The notes: generated from the letters alone by a model not told the origin. A stretch of DNA of 64,000 nt from Dryas octopetala (GCA_963921425.1 OY992833.1:12565738-12629737); one strand, 5' to 3'; positions 32,698 to 45,591 are shown, numbered from the stretch's first letter. Numbers and translations are program-made.

Positions 32698-34564
32698 TCA
32701 TTTATATAATTTTTCTTTCCCGTTAACTAGAACTAAGAACATGCTTTTGATAAACAAAAAAAAAAAAAAAAAAACTAGAACTAAGACACATACCTGGACA
32801 AGTACCAAAGATGCAAAGACATATTTTAAAAAATCAACCCCCATTGTTTGAGCTGTGCTTCTGTACTTGCGAGATTTATTTGCACTTTTCATGTTAGTAC
32901 ACTTTTTATTGTAGGCGAGGGCAGCTGCTATTGTGAAGGGAATGCTGGTTGAGGGAATACTTGAAAACCTTAACATTGGAAATGAGGTGTGTCCTATTTC
33001 AACCTCATTTCGGATTGCTGATTTGGGTTGTTCGGTTGGACCCAACACATTCATTGCAATCAACAATATTATAGAAACCGTAACACAAAAATTCCAGCAC
33101 AAAGGCCACTCTCATTCCCTACCTGAATTCCATGTATACTTCAATGATCATGTTTCGAACGATTTCAACTGTCTCTTCACCAACCTTCCCCCAAATAGGC
33201 AATATTTTGCGGCCGGAGTGCCGGGATCATTTTATGGAAGATTGTTTCCTAAAGCCTCCCTTGATTTTGTGTACTCTGCATACTCTGTGATATGGCTTTC
33301 TAAGGTACCAGAAGGAGTGGCTGATTTGAAATCACCAATATGTAACAAGGGGAGGATGTACTATGCCAATGCACCTATTGAAGTTGGCGAGGCATATGCT
33401 GCTCAGTATGCAAAGGACATTCAGTGCTTTCTTGAGGCTCGAGCACAAGAGCTTATTCCCGGAGGGTTAATGGCCCTTCTTATTTCTGGACGTCCAGATG
33501 GGACACTTCCGGGAGAATGTTCTAGTGGCCCACTTTACCAACTCGTCGAATCTTCCCTTATAGATATGGCCAATGAGGTATGTAGTGTTGACACTGTTAT
33601 ATATACATTAATTCTCTGTACAGACATTTTTTATTTAATTAAAGAATGGATGAGTGTATTTATAGGCTTTTTTTTTTTTTTTTTTCATTTTTTGATCTAT
33701 TTTTCACTTTAGCATATAAATTAATCGTCAATTGAGACTCATTTTTCAGTTTGAACTCTTATGGTTTTGGGCTCTCGTTTGTCAGTTAAATTTTACGTTT
33801 TAAATATCAAATTTTGGGCTAACATCAAAAGATGATTTTATAAACTAAAAAATAAAACCGTATAACTCTAAAATGTTTAACTCTATAAAAATGAGATAAA
33901 AATTGGCAATAAATAATAAAAGATCCACATCCCTTCTTTAAGCATAGACATAGGTCTTTTTATCCAATTTTTGTTAGGGTGCAATCTTTTAGAGTATAGA
34001 ATCATCGTTTGAGGTTATATTTTAGATTGTAAGTCGAAAGTTAAAATCTAATATTATATTTATATATATATATATATATTCCACAAGACTGTAAAGCCTG
34101 GATTATGATAAACATATAAATAGAGTCATGAGTTTATACATTTCTTTATAATTGATTTTGAGTTGAATGCTTTATAAAAAAAGATCCATTCTAATTCTAT
34201 ATAACATTAATGTACCTATGTGTACATGCAGGGTTTAGTAAGCCATGATAAACTCGACACTTTCAACCATCCATCGTACAGCCCATCAGTGGAAGAGCTA
34301 CAGACGCTGATACATGAGAATGGGAGTTTTGAGATTGCAAGATTGGAGGAGGCGCCCCCTCGAAGACGTAGCCCTCTGAGTACTACAAAAGAGGTTAGAG
34401 CTGGCATGGAGAGCCTTTTAAAAGAACACTTTGGCTCTGAAATTATGGATGAGCTTTTTGAACGTTACTCAAAAAAACGTGAAGCACACCCGCGTCCATT
34501 CGTCACTACTGAGGAGGATGGCTTGTGTGTTGGATTGTTTGTCCTTCTAAAGCGAAAACATTGA
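32599..34564 (+). CDS. SABATH-family SAM-dependent carboxyl methyltransferase, copy A
   Basis: Three exons: 32599-32667, 32915-33577 and 34232-34564, all in phase 0 with GT-AG introns, giving 354 codons, normal for the family. SABATH enzymes are cytosolic and move a methyl group from S-adenosylmethionine to the carboxyl of small acids such as salicylate, jasmonate or farnesoate. Exon 1 ends in MNGGDGQYSYAKNSNSQ, the N-terminal SAM/substrate region. Exon 2 has SAM motif I, IADLGCSVGPNTF (residues 57-69), then GVPGSFYGRLFP (124-135), YSAYSVIWLSKVPEG (143-157) and the LIPGGLMALLISG strand. Exon 3 ends the fold with FVLLKRKH. A 5' leader intron (GT at 32365, AG at 32591-32592) puts the ATG 6 bases into the second exon. 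The start is chosen by homology with copies B and C. Overall layout recalls the At5g37990/At5g38780 group, so the substrate is uncertain. No lesion is seen. Confidence 0.9.
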
Positions 34565-34651
34565 TGACAGTTCGTTCCTTAATTTTCTTGTACAATGGAT
34601 TTGATGCTTTGTTTTTCTTGTTTGTAAGCAAATAAAATTGGTGGCTTTCCT
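34565..34651 (+). other. 3' UTR region of SABATH copy A
   Basis: It follows the stop codon and is shared with copy C (ACAGTTCG, TTCTTGTACAATGGATTTGA). AATAAAATTG at about 34630 is a likely polyadenylation signal; the same word follows copy C near 53683. Confidence 0.55.
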
Positions 34652-35741
34652 AAGCCAATGTAATATTTGTGGATTGCTTTTTTCTGTTTTTTCGTTTTTA
34701 GTTTTCATTCTATGTATCTTTTACTTTTGGGATGAAAAGAACTTTTTTGTTCTATGCAATTAAGTCGGAGATCGAGTGAATTTTGAAAATTTGTTGTTGA
34801 ATATAATTTGAAATATGAAATTTTTATTAGTTAGAGCATTTCCAATTGTGCATGCAATAATGTGCCAATGCTATACTTTATCGTACTCGTGGTCATTTTT
34901 TTCTTTCCTTATGAAAGAGACATGTTATCATACTCGGGTTTCATGTCCATTTTTTTTATCATATTTGTGGTTCATATGTCCATTTTTTTCCACATTAATT
35001 TTATATAAGGTTTTCTTATTTTCCTTCCAACCTACCGTTCTCTTTTAACTAATATATTCTAATAAATTAATATTCCTCAAATTCAAAGATGACATATTTG
35101 ACCTTTAATGTTAGTCTATCAAAAGTAGTAAGACCCTTCGAACGATTCGAACTGTTAGAAAATATTCAAAGATGACATACTTGACCTTAGAAAATATTGC
35201 TTAAATAATTTTATTTAAATGGGCCAAAATTTATATTATATTTCAACGATTCGAACTGTCTATTTTCTAGGTTTCTGTTCCTAGATCATTTATGCAAAAA
35301 CTTAGATAAATCAAAAACCATTAAGATATCTAATTTTGATCAAATAAATAAATGAACAAAATATTTTTGATAAACACTTAAAATGGTGACCATTTAATCA
35401 ACAGTCAAATAGTTTTCGATTTGCCTAAATTTTTGCAAGAACAATCCTTCAATCAAGATAAAAAGAAAAAAATAGACAGTTTTGTTTATTAAAATACAAT
35501 GTGGAGTGGATCCCACAAAAAATTCCTTAAATAAATTTATTTAAAAAATTCCTTAATAAAAAGGCCTGTATGTGAAAAGTAGTACTATATCTACTTAATT
35601 TTAAATATAATTCGAACTGCTATACATTTATCTTCAATAATGAAATACTGGACTTTGATGTTAAGTATATTAGAGTGAGTTGAATTTTTTTTTTTTTGGC
35701 CAAGAGGCATGAGTTGAAATTTAAGTAATAGATATACATGC

Positions 35742-35782
<41 letters not shown>

Positions 35783-36487
35783 ACTGCACGTCAGATGGCC
35801 ACCCAATGAATAGTGGGATGGACAAATGTTTGGATTTTGTTTTTGGTCAAATAAACTGTTTGGATTAGGTACCTTTTGAATCAAATGATGGATTAATCAT
35901 AGAAAGTCTGACTTTTTTTTGGCCATATATGATAGAAAGTCTGACTTAATGTCCATTTATGAGTTTATTGATCTTTCCATTTAGAAAATAACTTACCTAT
36001 CCCTCTCTTTGCATGATTTTTTTTTTTTTTGCCATGATAGAAAGTCTAACTTAATATCCAATTTATGATCTTTCCATTTAGAAAATAACTTATTTGTCCT
36101 TGTGATAAGGACACGTGGTATCACAAAGAGAGAGAGAGAGAGCTGCACGTCAGATGGCCACCCAATGAATAGTGGGATGGACAAATGTTTGGATTTTGTT
36201 TTTGGTCAAATAAACTGTTTGGATTAGGTACCTTTTGAATCAAATGATGGATTAATCATAGAAAGTCTGACTTTTTTTTGGCCATATATGATAGAAAGTC
36301 TGACTTACATTTATGAGTTTATTGATCTTTCCATTTAGAAAATAACTTACCTATCCCTCTCTTTGCATGATTTTTTTTTTTTGCCATGATAGAAAGTCTA
36401 ACTTAATATCCAATTTATGATCTTTCCATTTAGAAAATAACTTATCTGTCCCTGTGATAAAGACACGTGGTATCACAGAGAGAGAGA

Positions 36488-36545
<58 letters not shown>

Positions 36546-37194
36546 AAGGAGAGAAAGAGGGTGAGAAAAAGAGAGAGCCAATGAGAATGAGAAAGGAGGG
36601 GGGGGATGACAGGTGGTATCCTAGGAAAAATTATTAGGTGTATCTGATACACCATTATATGGTGTAACCAATTCAATGTGTAAGGGTGTTTTTAGACGGT
36701 TTATTTATATTAATAGAGTATAGTATTAATAACATTTGCTCATATTATGACACGTTGGATTGGTTACACCATGTAACGGTGCATTGATTACACAAAATAA
36801 TTTCTCTTATTCCAGAGGAGATAGGGAAGTTCTTCTTTTTCATTTAAGACCTCAAAGGCCTTTCACTATTATGCATCAAACGAATCCTAATAGTACTAAT
36901 ATTATGCATCAAACGAATACTAATAGTACTAATTATCTTGTTTAAACAAACAACAAAAGTGAAATTATAGTATCACACTTCTCCAGTAAGATTATGATAA
37001 AAGTTAGAGAGTTGGAGTTTACTAGAATATTTCATTTGTTAACATTGGCTTTGGTCCGTTAAGGGGACACATTGTTGACTTTGCTGTTCTAATTAATTAA
37101 TTACCATTCCTCTTCAAAGGTGGCGCCGCATACTTGTCTTTGATGTTGAAGGCTTAAAGCTATGAAAAGTACGACTTTTTTTTTATGGACAAGG
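34652..37194. repeat. Tandem array unit 1: SABATH 3' flank joined to a 5' flank
   Basis: This 2.54-kb segment starts at AAGCCAATGTAATATTTGTG in the 3' flank of copy A and runs through (GA)n tracts (35744-35777, 36478-36540) into the 5' flank of the next unit. It is nearly identical to 37195-39751, differing by a few substitutions and repeat-length changes. Internally, the block starting CTGCACGTCAGATGGCCACC occurs twice (35784 and 36143), a 359-bp duplication. Confidence 0.93.
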
Positions 37195-38289
37195 CTTAAA
37201 GCCAATGTAATATTTGTGGATTGCTTTTTTCTGTTTTTTCGTTTTTAGTTTTCATTCTATGTATCTTTTACTTTTGGGATGAAAAGAACTTTTTTGTTCT
37301 ATGCAATTAAGTCGGAGATCGAGTGAATTTTGAAAATTTGTTGTTGAATATAATTTGAAATATGAAATTTTTATTAATTAGAGCATTTCCAATTGTGCAT
37401 GCAATAATGTGCCAATGCTATACTTTATCGTACTCGTGGTCATTTTTTTCTTTCCTTATGAAAGAGACATGTTATCATACTCGGGTTTCATGTCCATTTT
37501 TTTTATCATATTTGTGATTCATATGTCCATTTTTTTCCACATTAATTTTATATAAGGTTTTCTTATTTTCCTTCCAACCTACCGTTCTCTTTTAACTAAT
37601 ATATTCTAATAAATTAATATTCCTCAAATTCAAAGATGACATATTTGACCTTTAATGTTAGTCTATCAAAAGTAGTAAGACCCTTCGAACAATTCGAACT
37701 GTTAGAAAATATTCAAAGATGACATACTTGACCTTAGAAAATATTGCTTAAATAATTTTATTTAAATGGGCCAAAATTTATATTATATTTCAACGATTCG
37801 AACTGTCTATTTTCTAGGTTTCTGTTCCTAGATCATTTATGCAAAAACTTAGATAAATCAAAAACCATTAAGATATCTAATTTTGATCAAATAAATAAAT
37901 GAACAAAATATTTTTGATAAACACTTAAAATGGTGACCATTTAATCAACAGTCAAATAGTTTTCGATTTACCTAAATTTTTGCAAGAACAATCCTTCAAT
38001 CAAGATAAAAAGAAAAAAATAGACAGTTTTGTTTATTAAAATACAATGTGGAGTGGATCCCACAAAAAATTCCTTAAATAAATTTATTTAAAAAATTCCT
38101 TAATAAAAAGGCCTGTATGTGAAAAGTAGTACTATATCTACTTAATTTTAAACATAATTCGAACTGCTATACATTTATCTTCAATAATGAAATACTGGAC
38201 TTTGATGTTAAGTATATTAGAGTGAGTTGAATTTTTTTTTTTTTTGGCCAAGAAGCATGAGTTGAAATTTAAGTAATAGATATACATTC

Positions 38290-38333
<44 letters not shown>

Positions 38334-39039
38334 CTGCACGTCAGATGGCCACCCAATGAATAGTGGGATGGACAAATGTTTGGATTTTGTTTTTGGTCAA
38401 ATAAACTGTTTGGATTAGGTACCTTTTGAATCAAATGATGGATTAATCATAGAAAGTCTGACTTTTTTTTGGCCATATATGATAGAAAGTCTGACTTAAT
38501 GTCCATTTATGAGTTTATTGATCTTTCCATTTAGAAAATAACTTACCTATCCCTCTCTTTCCATGATTTTTTTTTTTTTTGCCATGATAGAAAGTCTAAC
38601 TTAATATCCAATTTATGATCTTTTCATTTAGAAAATAACTTATTTGTCCTTGTGATAAGGACACGTGGTATCACAAAGAGAGAGAGAGAGAGAGAGCTGC
38701 ACGTCAGATGGCCACCCAATGAATAGTGGGATGGACAAATGTTTGGATTTTGTTTTTGGTCAAATAAACTGTTTGGATTAGGTACCTTTTGAATCAAATG
38801 ATGGATTAATCATAGAAAGTCTGACTTTTTTTTGGCCATATATGATAGAAAGTCTGACCTACATTTATGAGTTTATTGATCTTTCCATTTAGAAAATAAC
38901 TTACCTATCCCTCTCTTTGCATGATTTTTGGCCATATATGATAGAAAGTCTAACTTAATATCCAATTTATGATCTTTCCATTTAGAAAATAACTTATCTG
39001 TCCCTGTGATAAAGACACGTGGTATCACAGAGAGAGAGA

Positions 39040-39096
<57 letters not shown>

Positions 39097-39751
39097 TGAA
39101 GAAGGAGAGAAAGAGGGTGAGAAAAAGAGAGAGCCAATGAGAATGAGAAAGGAGGGGGGGGGATGACAGGTGGTATCCTAGGAAAAATTATTAGGTGTAT
39201 CTGATACACCATTATATGGTGTAACCAATTCAATGTGTAAGGGTGTTTTTAGACGGTTTATTTATATTAATAGAGTATAGTATTAATAACATTTGCTCAT
39301 ATTATGACACGTTGGATTGGTTACACCATGTAACGGTGCATTGATTACACAAAATAATTTCTCTTATTCCAGAGGAGATAGGGAAGTTCTTCTTTTTCAT
39401 TTAAGACCTCAAAGGCCTTTCACTATTATGCATCAAACGAATCCTAATAGTACTAATATTATGCATCAAACGAATACTAATAGTACTAATTATCTTGTTT
39501 AAACAAACAACAAAAGTGAAATTATAGTATCACACTTCTCCAGTAAGATTATGATAAAAGTTAGAGAGTTGGAGTTTACTAGAATATTTCATTTGTTAAC
39601 ATTGGCTTTGGTCCGTTAAGGGGACACATTGTTGACTTTGCTGTTCTAATTAATTAATTACCATTCCTCTTCAAAGGTGGCGCCGCATACTTGTCTTTGA
39701 TGTTGAAGGCTTAAAGCTATGAAAAGTACGACTTTTTTTTTATGGACAAGG
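37195..39751. repeat. Tandem array unit 2: gene-less repeat of unit 1
   Basis: It is a second copy of 34652-37194. At the junction, ATGGACAAGG of the 5' flank is followed directly by CTTAAAGCCAATG of the 3' flank, so no methyltransferase exon exists between the two units. Junction sequence shows short overlap (TTAAAGC against CTAAGCC). Confidence 0.93.
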
Positions 39752-40104
39752 TTAAAAGTTCGGCTTGCGTAGATACACACTAGTTCTTAGCCTTTTGCTA
39801 TGAAATGCAGTCAAGAAAAAATAGCATAAATAATTCAATTGAGAGAGGGCTTTAATCTGCATATTCTCTGAGTGAGAGAGAGAGATAATACACCTACGCG
39901 CGTACTCCCTGAAAAAGGAGATTTTAATCCTTGAATAAGTTCAAGTTTAGATTAAACACCTGGTGTAAGATCAAATATTAACTCCAGTCCTTTGACTCTA
40001 TATCCATGTCAGCATACATGCATATTAAATATCAGTTTTTTATTTTTTCAATGATAATTTTTGTTTTTTCTATTTCTAATATTCCCCTTTGAGGATTAAT
40101 TTTG
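39752..40104. other. Detached 5' leader region of SABATH copy B
   Basis: Sequence continues the copy 5' flank (AAAAGTTCGGCTTGCGTAGA, CATAAATAATTC, CTTTAATCTGCATA) with a short GA tract, then diverges near 40000. Copy B exon 1 lies 6 kb downstream, so the normal promoter has been separated from its gene by insertions. The TATA position reads CATAAATAA. Confidence 0.6.
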
Positions 40105-41401
40105 AATGCTGTTATTTACACACTTTTTTTTTTTCCATTTTTCTGCCAACACACCTTTTACTTTTTTTTTAAATTTAAAATTTCTTTTTGCACACCCCTT
40201 TTATTTAGGCTTATTCATACCATTGCCCCCTGTAAGATACACTTTTTTTCACTTTGCCCCCTGAAACTTAAATCCTCTCAGTTTGCCACCTGAACTTCGC
40301 AAAGTTGTTGCAAAAGACCCTATGCCGTTAACTCTGTCAATTTTTCCGTTAAAATAACTGACATGGCACCTATATGGCATGAGTGAGACCCTTTTTTAGT
40401 TATGTAAGATCCATGTAGACAAGCAAAATTATAAAAAATTGACATGGATCTTATTATTTTTAGTTTAAAAATTATTTTTTTTGTCCACATAGATTTTACA
40501 TAACTAAAAAACGGTCTCACTCATGCTATATAGGTGTCATGTCAGCTATTTTAACGGAAAAATTGACAGAGTTAACAGCATAGGGTCTTTTGCAATAACT
40601 TTGTGAAGTTCAGGTGGCAAACTGAGAGGATTTAAGTTTCAGGAGGCAAAGTGAAAAAAAGTGTATATTACAGGGGGCAATGGTGTAAATAAGCCTTTTA
40701 TTTATCAAAATATTCACCTTCTCAAACACACCCACCCCACCTCTCTCTCTTTCCTTCTCTCTCCTCCCTCCTTTTCTCTGGCTTTTTAACCCAGCAACCA
40801 CACCCTTGCTTTTCAACCCAGCAGTCACCGGCAAACCTCCTCCTCCATCTCCTTCTCTCTCTGTTTTTCTTTCCCTCTCTCTTTTTCTTTTCCCTCTCAC
40901 TTTCTCTCTCACTCACCCATCCCCCTGGCTTGACTGAGAGGTCGCCGGCAAGGTCGACAGAAGCTTCCAATGAGTGAAAACTGAAAATCGGAGTATATAT
41001 GAGTGAGAGAAGGTTGTATAGAGGGAGATATTGAGTTTCTATAAAAAAGGGTGTCAATTAATCAGAGGTCGTATAATATTGAGTTGAAAGCTTCCTTGGC
41101 TAGGTTGGTGGGTTGGAAGCTTCTGTTTTCACTCTATAAAAAAGAGTCGTATATATTTGAGACTTGATTAATTGAGAAGAATGAGTTCTGTTTTCACTCA
41201 TATATATTTGAGACTTGATTAATTGATTAATAGGATAGAGGGAAAGTGGGTGAGTGACAGAAGCTATATTTCAGTTCTCACTTTCTCTCTCACTCACCCT
41301 TGATTAATTTCTGGGATAGAAGGTCGGGCTGGCTGGGTTGGTGGGTCTGGGAGGGCTCAGGGGAAGGGGAAGGAGGGGTGGGTCTGTGTTTGCAGAAAAA
41401 G

Positions 41402-41441
<40 letters not shown>

Positions 41442-41502
41442 GTGTCTTTTTACTTTGGTGTTTTTTTTTTTTTTTAAGAGAGGTGTGCAAATAGCAGCAC
41501 TT
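40105..41502. mobile_element. Composite Mutator-like element with nested foldback
   Basis: Left end AATGCTGTTATTTACACAC and inverted right end AAGTGCTGCTATTTGCACAC pair well. The flanks are near-identical 9-mers, TTAATTTTG (40096-40104) and TTAATTTTA (41503-41511). The interior holds foldback 3 (40208-40695), CT-rich leader-like DNA (40740-40930) and duplicated text around GAGACTTGATTAATTGA (41157 and 41209). No coding region is convincing. Confidence 0.5.
40208..40695. mobile_element. Mutator-like foldback element 3 (488 bp)
   Basis: It begins GGCTTATTCATACCATTGCC and the inverted right end is GGCTTATTTACACCATTGCC. The arms pair over nearly the whole length. Flanking 9-bp duplication: TTTTATTTA (40199-40207 and 40696-40704). 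It is non-coding. Confidence 0.9.
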
Positions 41503-41511
41503 TTAATTTTA

Positions 41512-42309
41512 TTAATTATTCATATTTTTAGCCTTCATTTATGAAGATAACTGATTTGATTCAAAATTCAACATAAACTTGCATGTATTTATTTGTTTTA
41601 CCATCTCTATAATCTGTATGATATCTCTCTCAATTAATGGAACTTGATTGGACTTGTAATTTGATATTGTTGCTAGTAGCAACTCTATTTATCATCTCGC
41701 GCGTGGATCTCGCGCGTGGATCCAAATGAAAGCATCACCATCTGCTGGGATGTACGTGTTGAATGGACACCAAATTGATCAAGTCGTGGGTATGGGATGA
41801 CAGAGGGAGAAGAGACAGAAGGAAAAGGAGAGAGATAAAAAGAGGGAGAAGGAAAGAGAAATGGCGGGGGAGACGTGTAATTTACCGAAGGGAGTACGTG
41901 AAGGCATACCTACCCAAAAGGGTTATCAGAGTTTGAGGAGTATAGTGCTGGAGACCTTGTTACCATCCCAATGAAAGGGATTCACCATTAACCATCACAA
42001 ATTCGAATCATTTGAATCCATAAAAGAAAAGTTGATTCTTATTTTAAGGCTCAGCCTATTCAATACAACCAAAAAAATGTCGTCAGAATTTGATCATAAG
42101 AAACTTTCAACATTAATTAGTTGATTGAGAGCTCATGACATGCAGGGGAAGAATTACCCAAAATTATAGATGCATTAAACAACACTAAATATAAAGCAAA
42201 CTTTATATGAGTCAAACCATAAATGAAAAGGTCATATGAAATTCAAACCAAATATATGCAAACTTTTTATGAGCCAAACCAAAAATATGCAATTGCACTA
42301 AACAAAATA
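41512..42309. other. Intergenic stretch, no gene seen
   Basis: AT-rich DNA with a small direct repeat CTCGCGCGTGGATC (41696-41724, two copies) and purine-rich text at 41800-41880. No gene or element end was recognised. Confidence 0.4.
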
Positions 42310-42322
42310 TGTTAATGAGAGG

Positions 42323-42735
42323 TGTTTTGTAGCTCTAGGTTCCTAGCCCGGTTAAGTTTATTATTTGTTATGTTTATATTACTTGGGACTTAAGTCAATT
42401 CTTTGTACTTGTACAATATAAATACACCTTATAAATCATGTTAATAATCAATAAGAATCAATTGCTCACATGGTATCAGAGCAACGAGTCTAACCACACC
42501 AAAACCCTAAGTTTTCTTTTCCTTCCTTCTCTAAACCCTAGCCGGCCACCTCTCTCTTTTTTCTCCACCACTCTCTCCTCATGTCGACCTCCTCTGATTC
42601 CTCATCTCCCTCTGGCCCCAATGTTGCTACTTTTCTGAAACTCACGGACTCCAACTATCTTCTTTGGTCGACTCAGAAGCAGCCGTTTCTCATCGGCCAT
42701 GATTTGTGGAAGTATATTGATGGTTCTTCTCCAAA
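42323..42735 (+). mobile_element. Copia 5' fragment: LTR end, primer-binding site, gag start
   Basis: A short LTR-like segment (start uncertain, about 42310-42323) with TATA-like CAATATAAATAC ends in GCTCACA at 42470. It is followed at once by TGGTATCAGAGC, a tRNA-Met primer-binding site. ATG 42581 opens a Copia gag N-terminus: FLKLTDSNYLLW and HDLWKYIDGSSP. Homology stops at about 42735. There is no matching pol nearby in this orientation except the unrelated-looking piece at 47450. Confidence 0.7.
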
Positions 42736-45590
42736 ACATATATGTTATAAGAAAACCTTAACATCCTTTATTTTTTGCCTTCAAATGTCCTCAAATCCCA
42801 ATACAAATTGCAAACTTTTCTTAAAACAATCCAATAATAGAAATAAGTGTCGATCAATGACCATTCACTTGAGCATCAACACAAAGATTGAGAGAGAGAG
42901 AGAGGGAGAGCTGCAGCGTTTCACTCTTGGCAGCAATAGTTTTGTTAATTATTCCTCTATTTCCTTCTGCTATGCTTCCACTACTTCAGCAGCTTTTATA
43001 ATTCCAAACATTTCTCAATCTCTTATTCATTCAATTCCTTTCATTTTACTAATATCAATATATTAAGGATGTCCAAACTGCATGTGAAGTACGTTGAATA
43101 AGTCACTTTTCTCACCTTTGCAACAATTCACCAATTAGACAATGTTTCAAAACAAAAGTAACATGTAAGAAACGGATCATAAATCCATAGCATATTTATA
43201 GTTTTCAAATCATATAGGAAATATAAAATTTTATGATTTATAAAACTGTCAATCAAAGAAAAAGTGAAAATAATAGAAAATTAATGGAATTCTTCAAAGC
43301 AGTTCAGATATTGAGGTTAAGTGAAAAACATAACCCATAGCTCTAGGCATTTTTCTTTTCTCTTTGATTTTATGAGTTTGATTGCTTGTCCTCATTCATC
43401 CTATGTTTTTTTGGTTTTTTTATTTTATCTTTTTTTTTTGTTCAATCATAGCAGCCCACACTTTTTTATGTCAAATAGGTACCATCCCACCTATTCTCTG
43501 TTTGGTTTTGTGATATATGGTTTCTTTTTTATTCCTTGTTGAATGTGGCTTTTAACATTCAGAAAAGTAACAAAGAAAGGAAAAAGATGCATCAGAAAAT
43601 AAAGATAAACAATAACCAACCATTATTTTCATTCGTGGTTTACAAACATTAATAAATAGATCAAACAGATAGACAGAACTCAGTTTGGCACTCTGATTTT
43701 TATCCAAGCATATATACGTACCACTCAGTTTGAAACGGTTTCCTCATTGCTGCACATACATTCCTGAACCAAGAAACTTGAAATTCAAAGCAGTGAAATC
43801 CTTTACCAATCTAGCTATCTAAAACCCAATCACAAACCCAAACAAAGAACCTGAAAAAGATACAAATCCAAAAATCAAAATGTAATCAATTTACAAAGAG
43901 AACCAAACAAAGAAGAAAATAAGACAGAGAGAGAGGGGGAGAGAGAAGTGCAGCTACTGAAATAGGTTAAAATGCCTAGTGGGGGAGAACAGATTGCTGA
44001 ACTTGAGGGAGCGGTTTCACCAAGCATCACGAAGTGTAACAATATGTGCAAGTAGTTGAAACACTCACCAAGCATGAAAATATTATACTATCTAGATACG
44101 TTTGATTTATTGCCGCTTCACAACCTTAGGCATCTCCACACTGTATATTTTTTTGAGAGACTTAATATTTTTCGAGAGGCTTTTTGTATGGTGCATATGG
44201 ATTTTTCTAAAAACCTCTCGAATGCTATCTATTAATTAAATATTTTATGAGTGCAAAAAAATTTGACATAGAAATTTTGGCATCAAACAATTTATATGAG
44301 TTAGTAAACCTGCCAACAACAATTTCATACAGAAATCTTGGTATCAAACAATATATATCTTCAACGGATGCAGAATCATCCAAAGATCAAATTTTTGACT
44401 GATCATAAACATCAAGAAGGATAGTATATATTACCACAAAGAGTAGCATTAATAACTTTACAAAACACTAAAATTTCGTTTCTGAACTCAAACAAAGTTA
44501 GGGGCTAATTGATGCCAGCAATTGAGTTACAGAGAGTAACTCAACTGCTGGCATCAACTGAAAAAATAAAAATAAAAATTTAAGCAGAGTTTTAATGCAT
44601 ATATATATATATACCTGGCAGAAGTCTTCCCCATCAAACAATCAGAACTTCTCCTTATTCATTCCGAAAGCCTGATTGCAATCCCGCCATTGTTTGCTTC
44701 AGAGGTACCAACTAAGTGATATCTACATAACAGTGTTGTACTAACAGAAGATTAGAGAGAGAGGTAGAGGTACTTACGCCGAATCCGATCGGAAAATTAT
44801 AGGAGCCTTAGTGCTTCAGATAAAACGTAAATTTTTGAAATTACTATAATTAAAAAGATTAGAATCAGACAAAAAAAGAAAACGAAGAAGGAGATCGATT
44901 ACAAGAGGGAGTTGATAATGTAATATAGTCATATAGAAACTGCAGCCGTTTAAACTCCAAAGAGGGGGAGTGGGCATTGTCATCTGCTTTCAAAGTGCAT
45001 CAAACGTGGGCTTTTTTTTTCTTGGTTTTTAATTCTGTTTTCCAGAATCTCTTAGTTATTGTTTTACCTTCATACCCTTTTTTAAATACATAAGGTTATC
45101 TGTACCTTTTATTTTTAAACGGGGGTAGTTTTGGTGTATTTGAAAATTTAATCTTATTCTCCCTTCTCCTTTTATTTATACTATCCTTTTGCCACGTGCT
45201 CCACACGTGTCAATTGACATTTTTACTGTGTTTTTTTCTTTTTGTATTTTGTCCTTAATTTTATAATTTCTCACAACTATCTCCATATCTTAAGGTAGTG
45301 GGCTGTTTTTATTTTTATTGTTTAAAGTTCATTTTAATGGTTGTATTTTACAACTATGCCTTCATTTATTAGGTTTTTTTAATGAGAATGTTTGTTAAAT
45401 AAAGCGTAATTTAGGCAATTCTATTTTTGGTGAAGCCTGTAACACCAAACATTTCTTCTGGCTTTATAATAATAAAGATAGAATAGATGACATTATTTGA
45501 TAATATCCAGACAAATGCTTTCGAAAAGTAAATATATTAATTTTTCGAAAAGCATACAGTTCAGTAAGATGAAAGTTATGATGTCTAAAT
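42736..45590. other. Long stretch without recognised genes
   Basis: AT-rich sequence inserted between the array 5' flank and copy B. It contains a small inverted repeat (44509-44557), an AG-rich segment near 43920-43945 and leader-like text at 44740-44800. Open frames of 60-70 codons show no domain. The origin is unclear; it may include a decayed retroelement or foreign insertion. Confidence 0.35.
44509..44557. repeat. 22-bp inverted repeat with 5-bp loop
   Basis: TTGATGCCAGCAATTGAGTT continues to 44530, and after AGAGA the complementary arm runs 44536-44557 with one mismatch. It is a compact hairpin of no known family that I can name. Confidence 0.75.
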
Positions 45591-45591
45591 G

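Noticed and set aside
35744-39090. GA tracts and repeated blocks as CRISPR-like or satellite arrays
   Set aside because: Spacing and content follow the duplicated gene flanks. The tracts are simple microsatellites.
36351-39233. Ser-Leu repeat proteins on the minus strand
   Set aside because: They are translations of (GA)n tracts in duplicated flanks; both copies show the same artefact.
42736-45590. Helitron carrying this stretch
   Set aside because: No TC start or CTRR end with a preceding hairpin at suitable distance could be identified.
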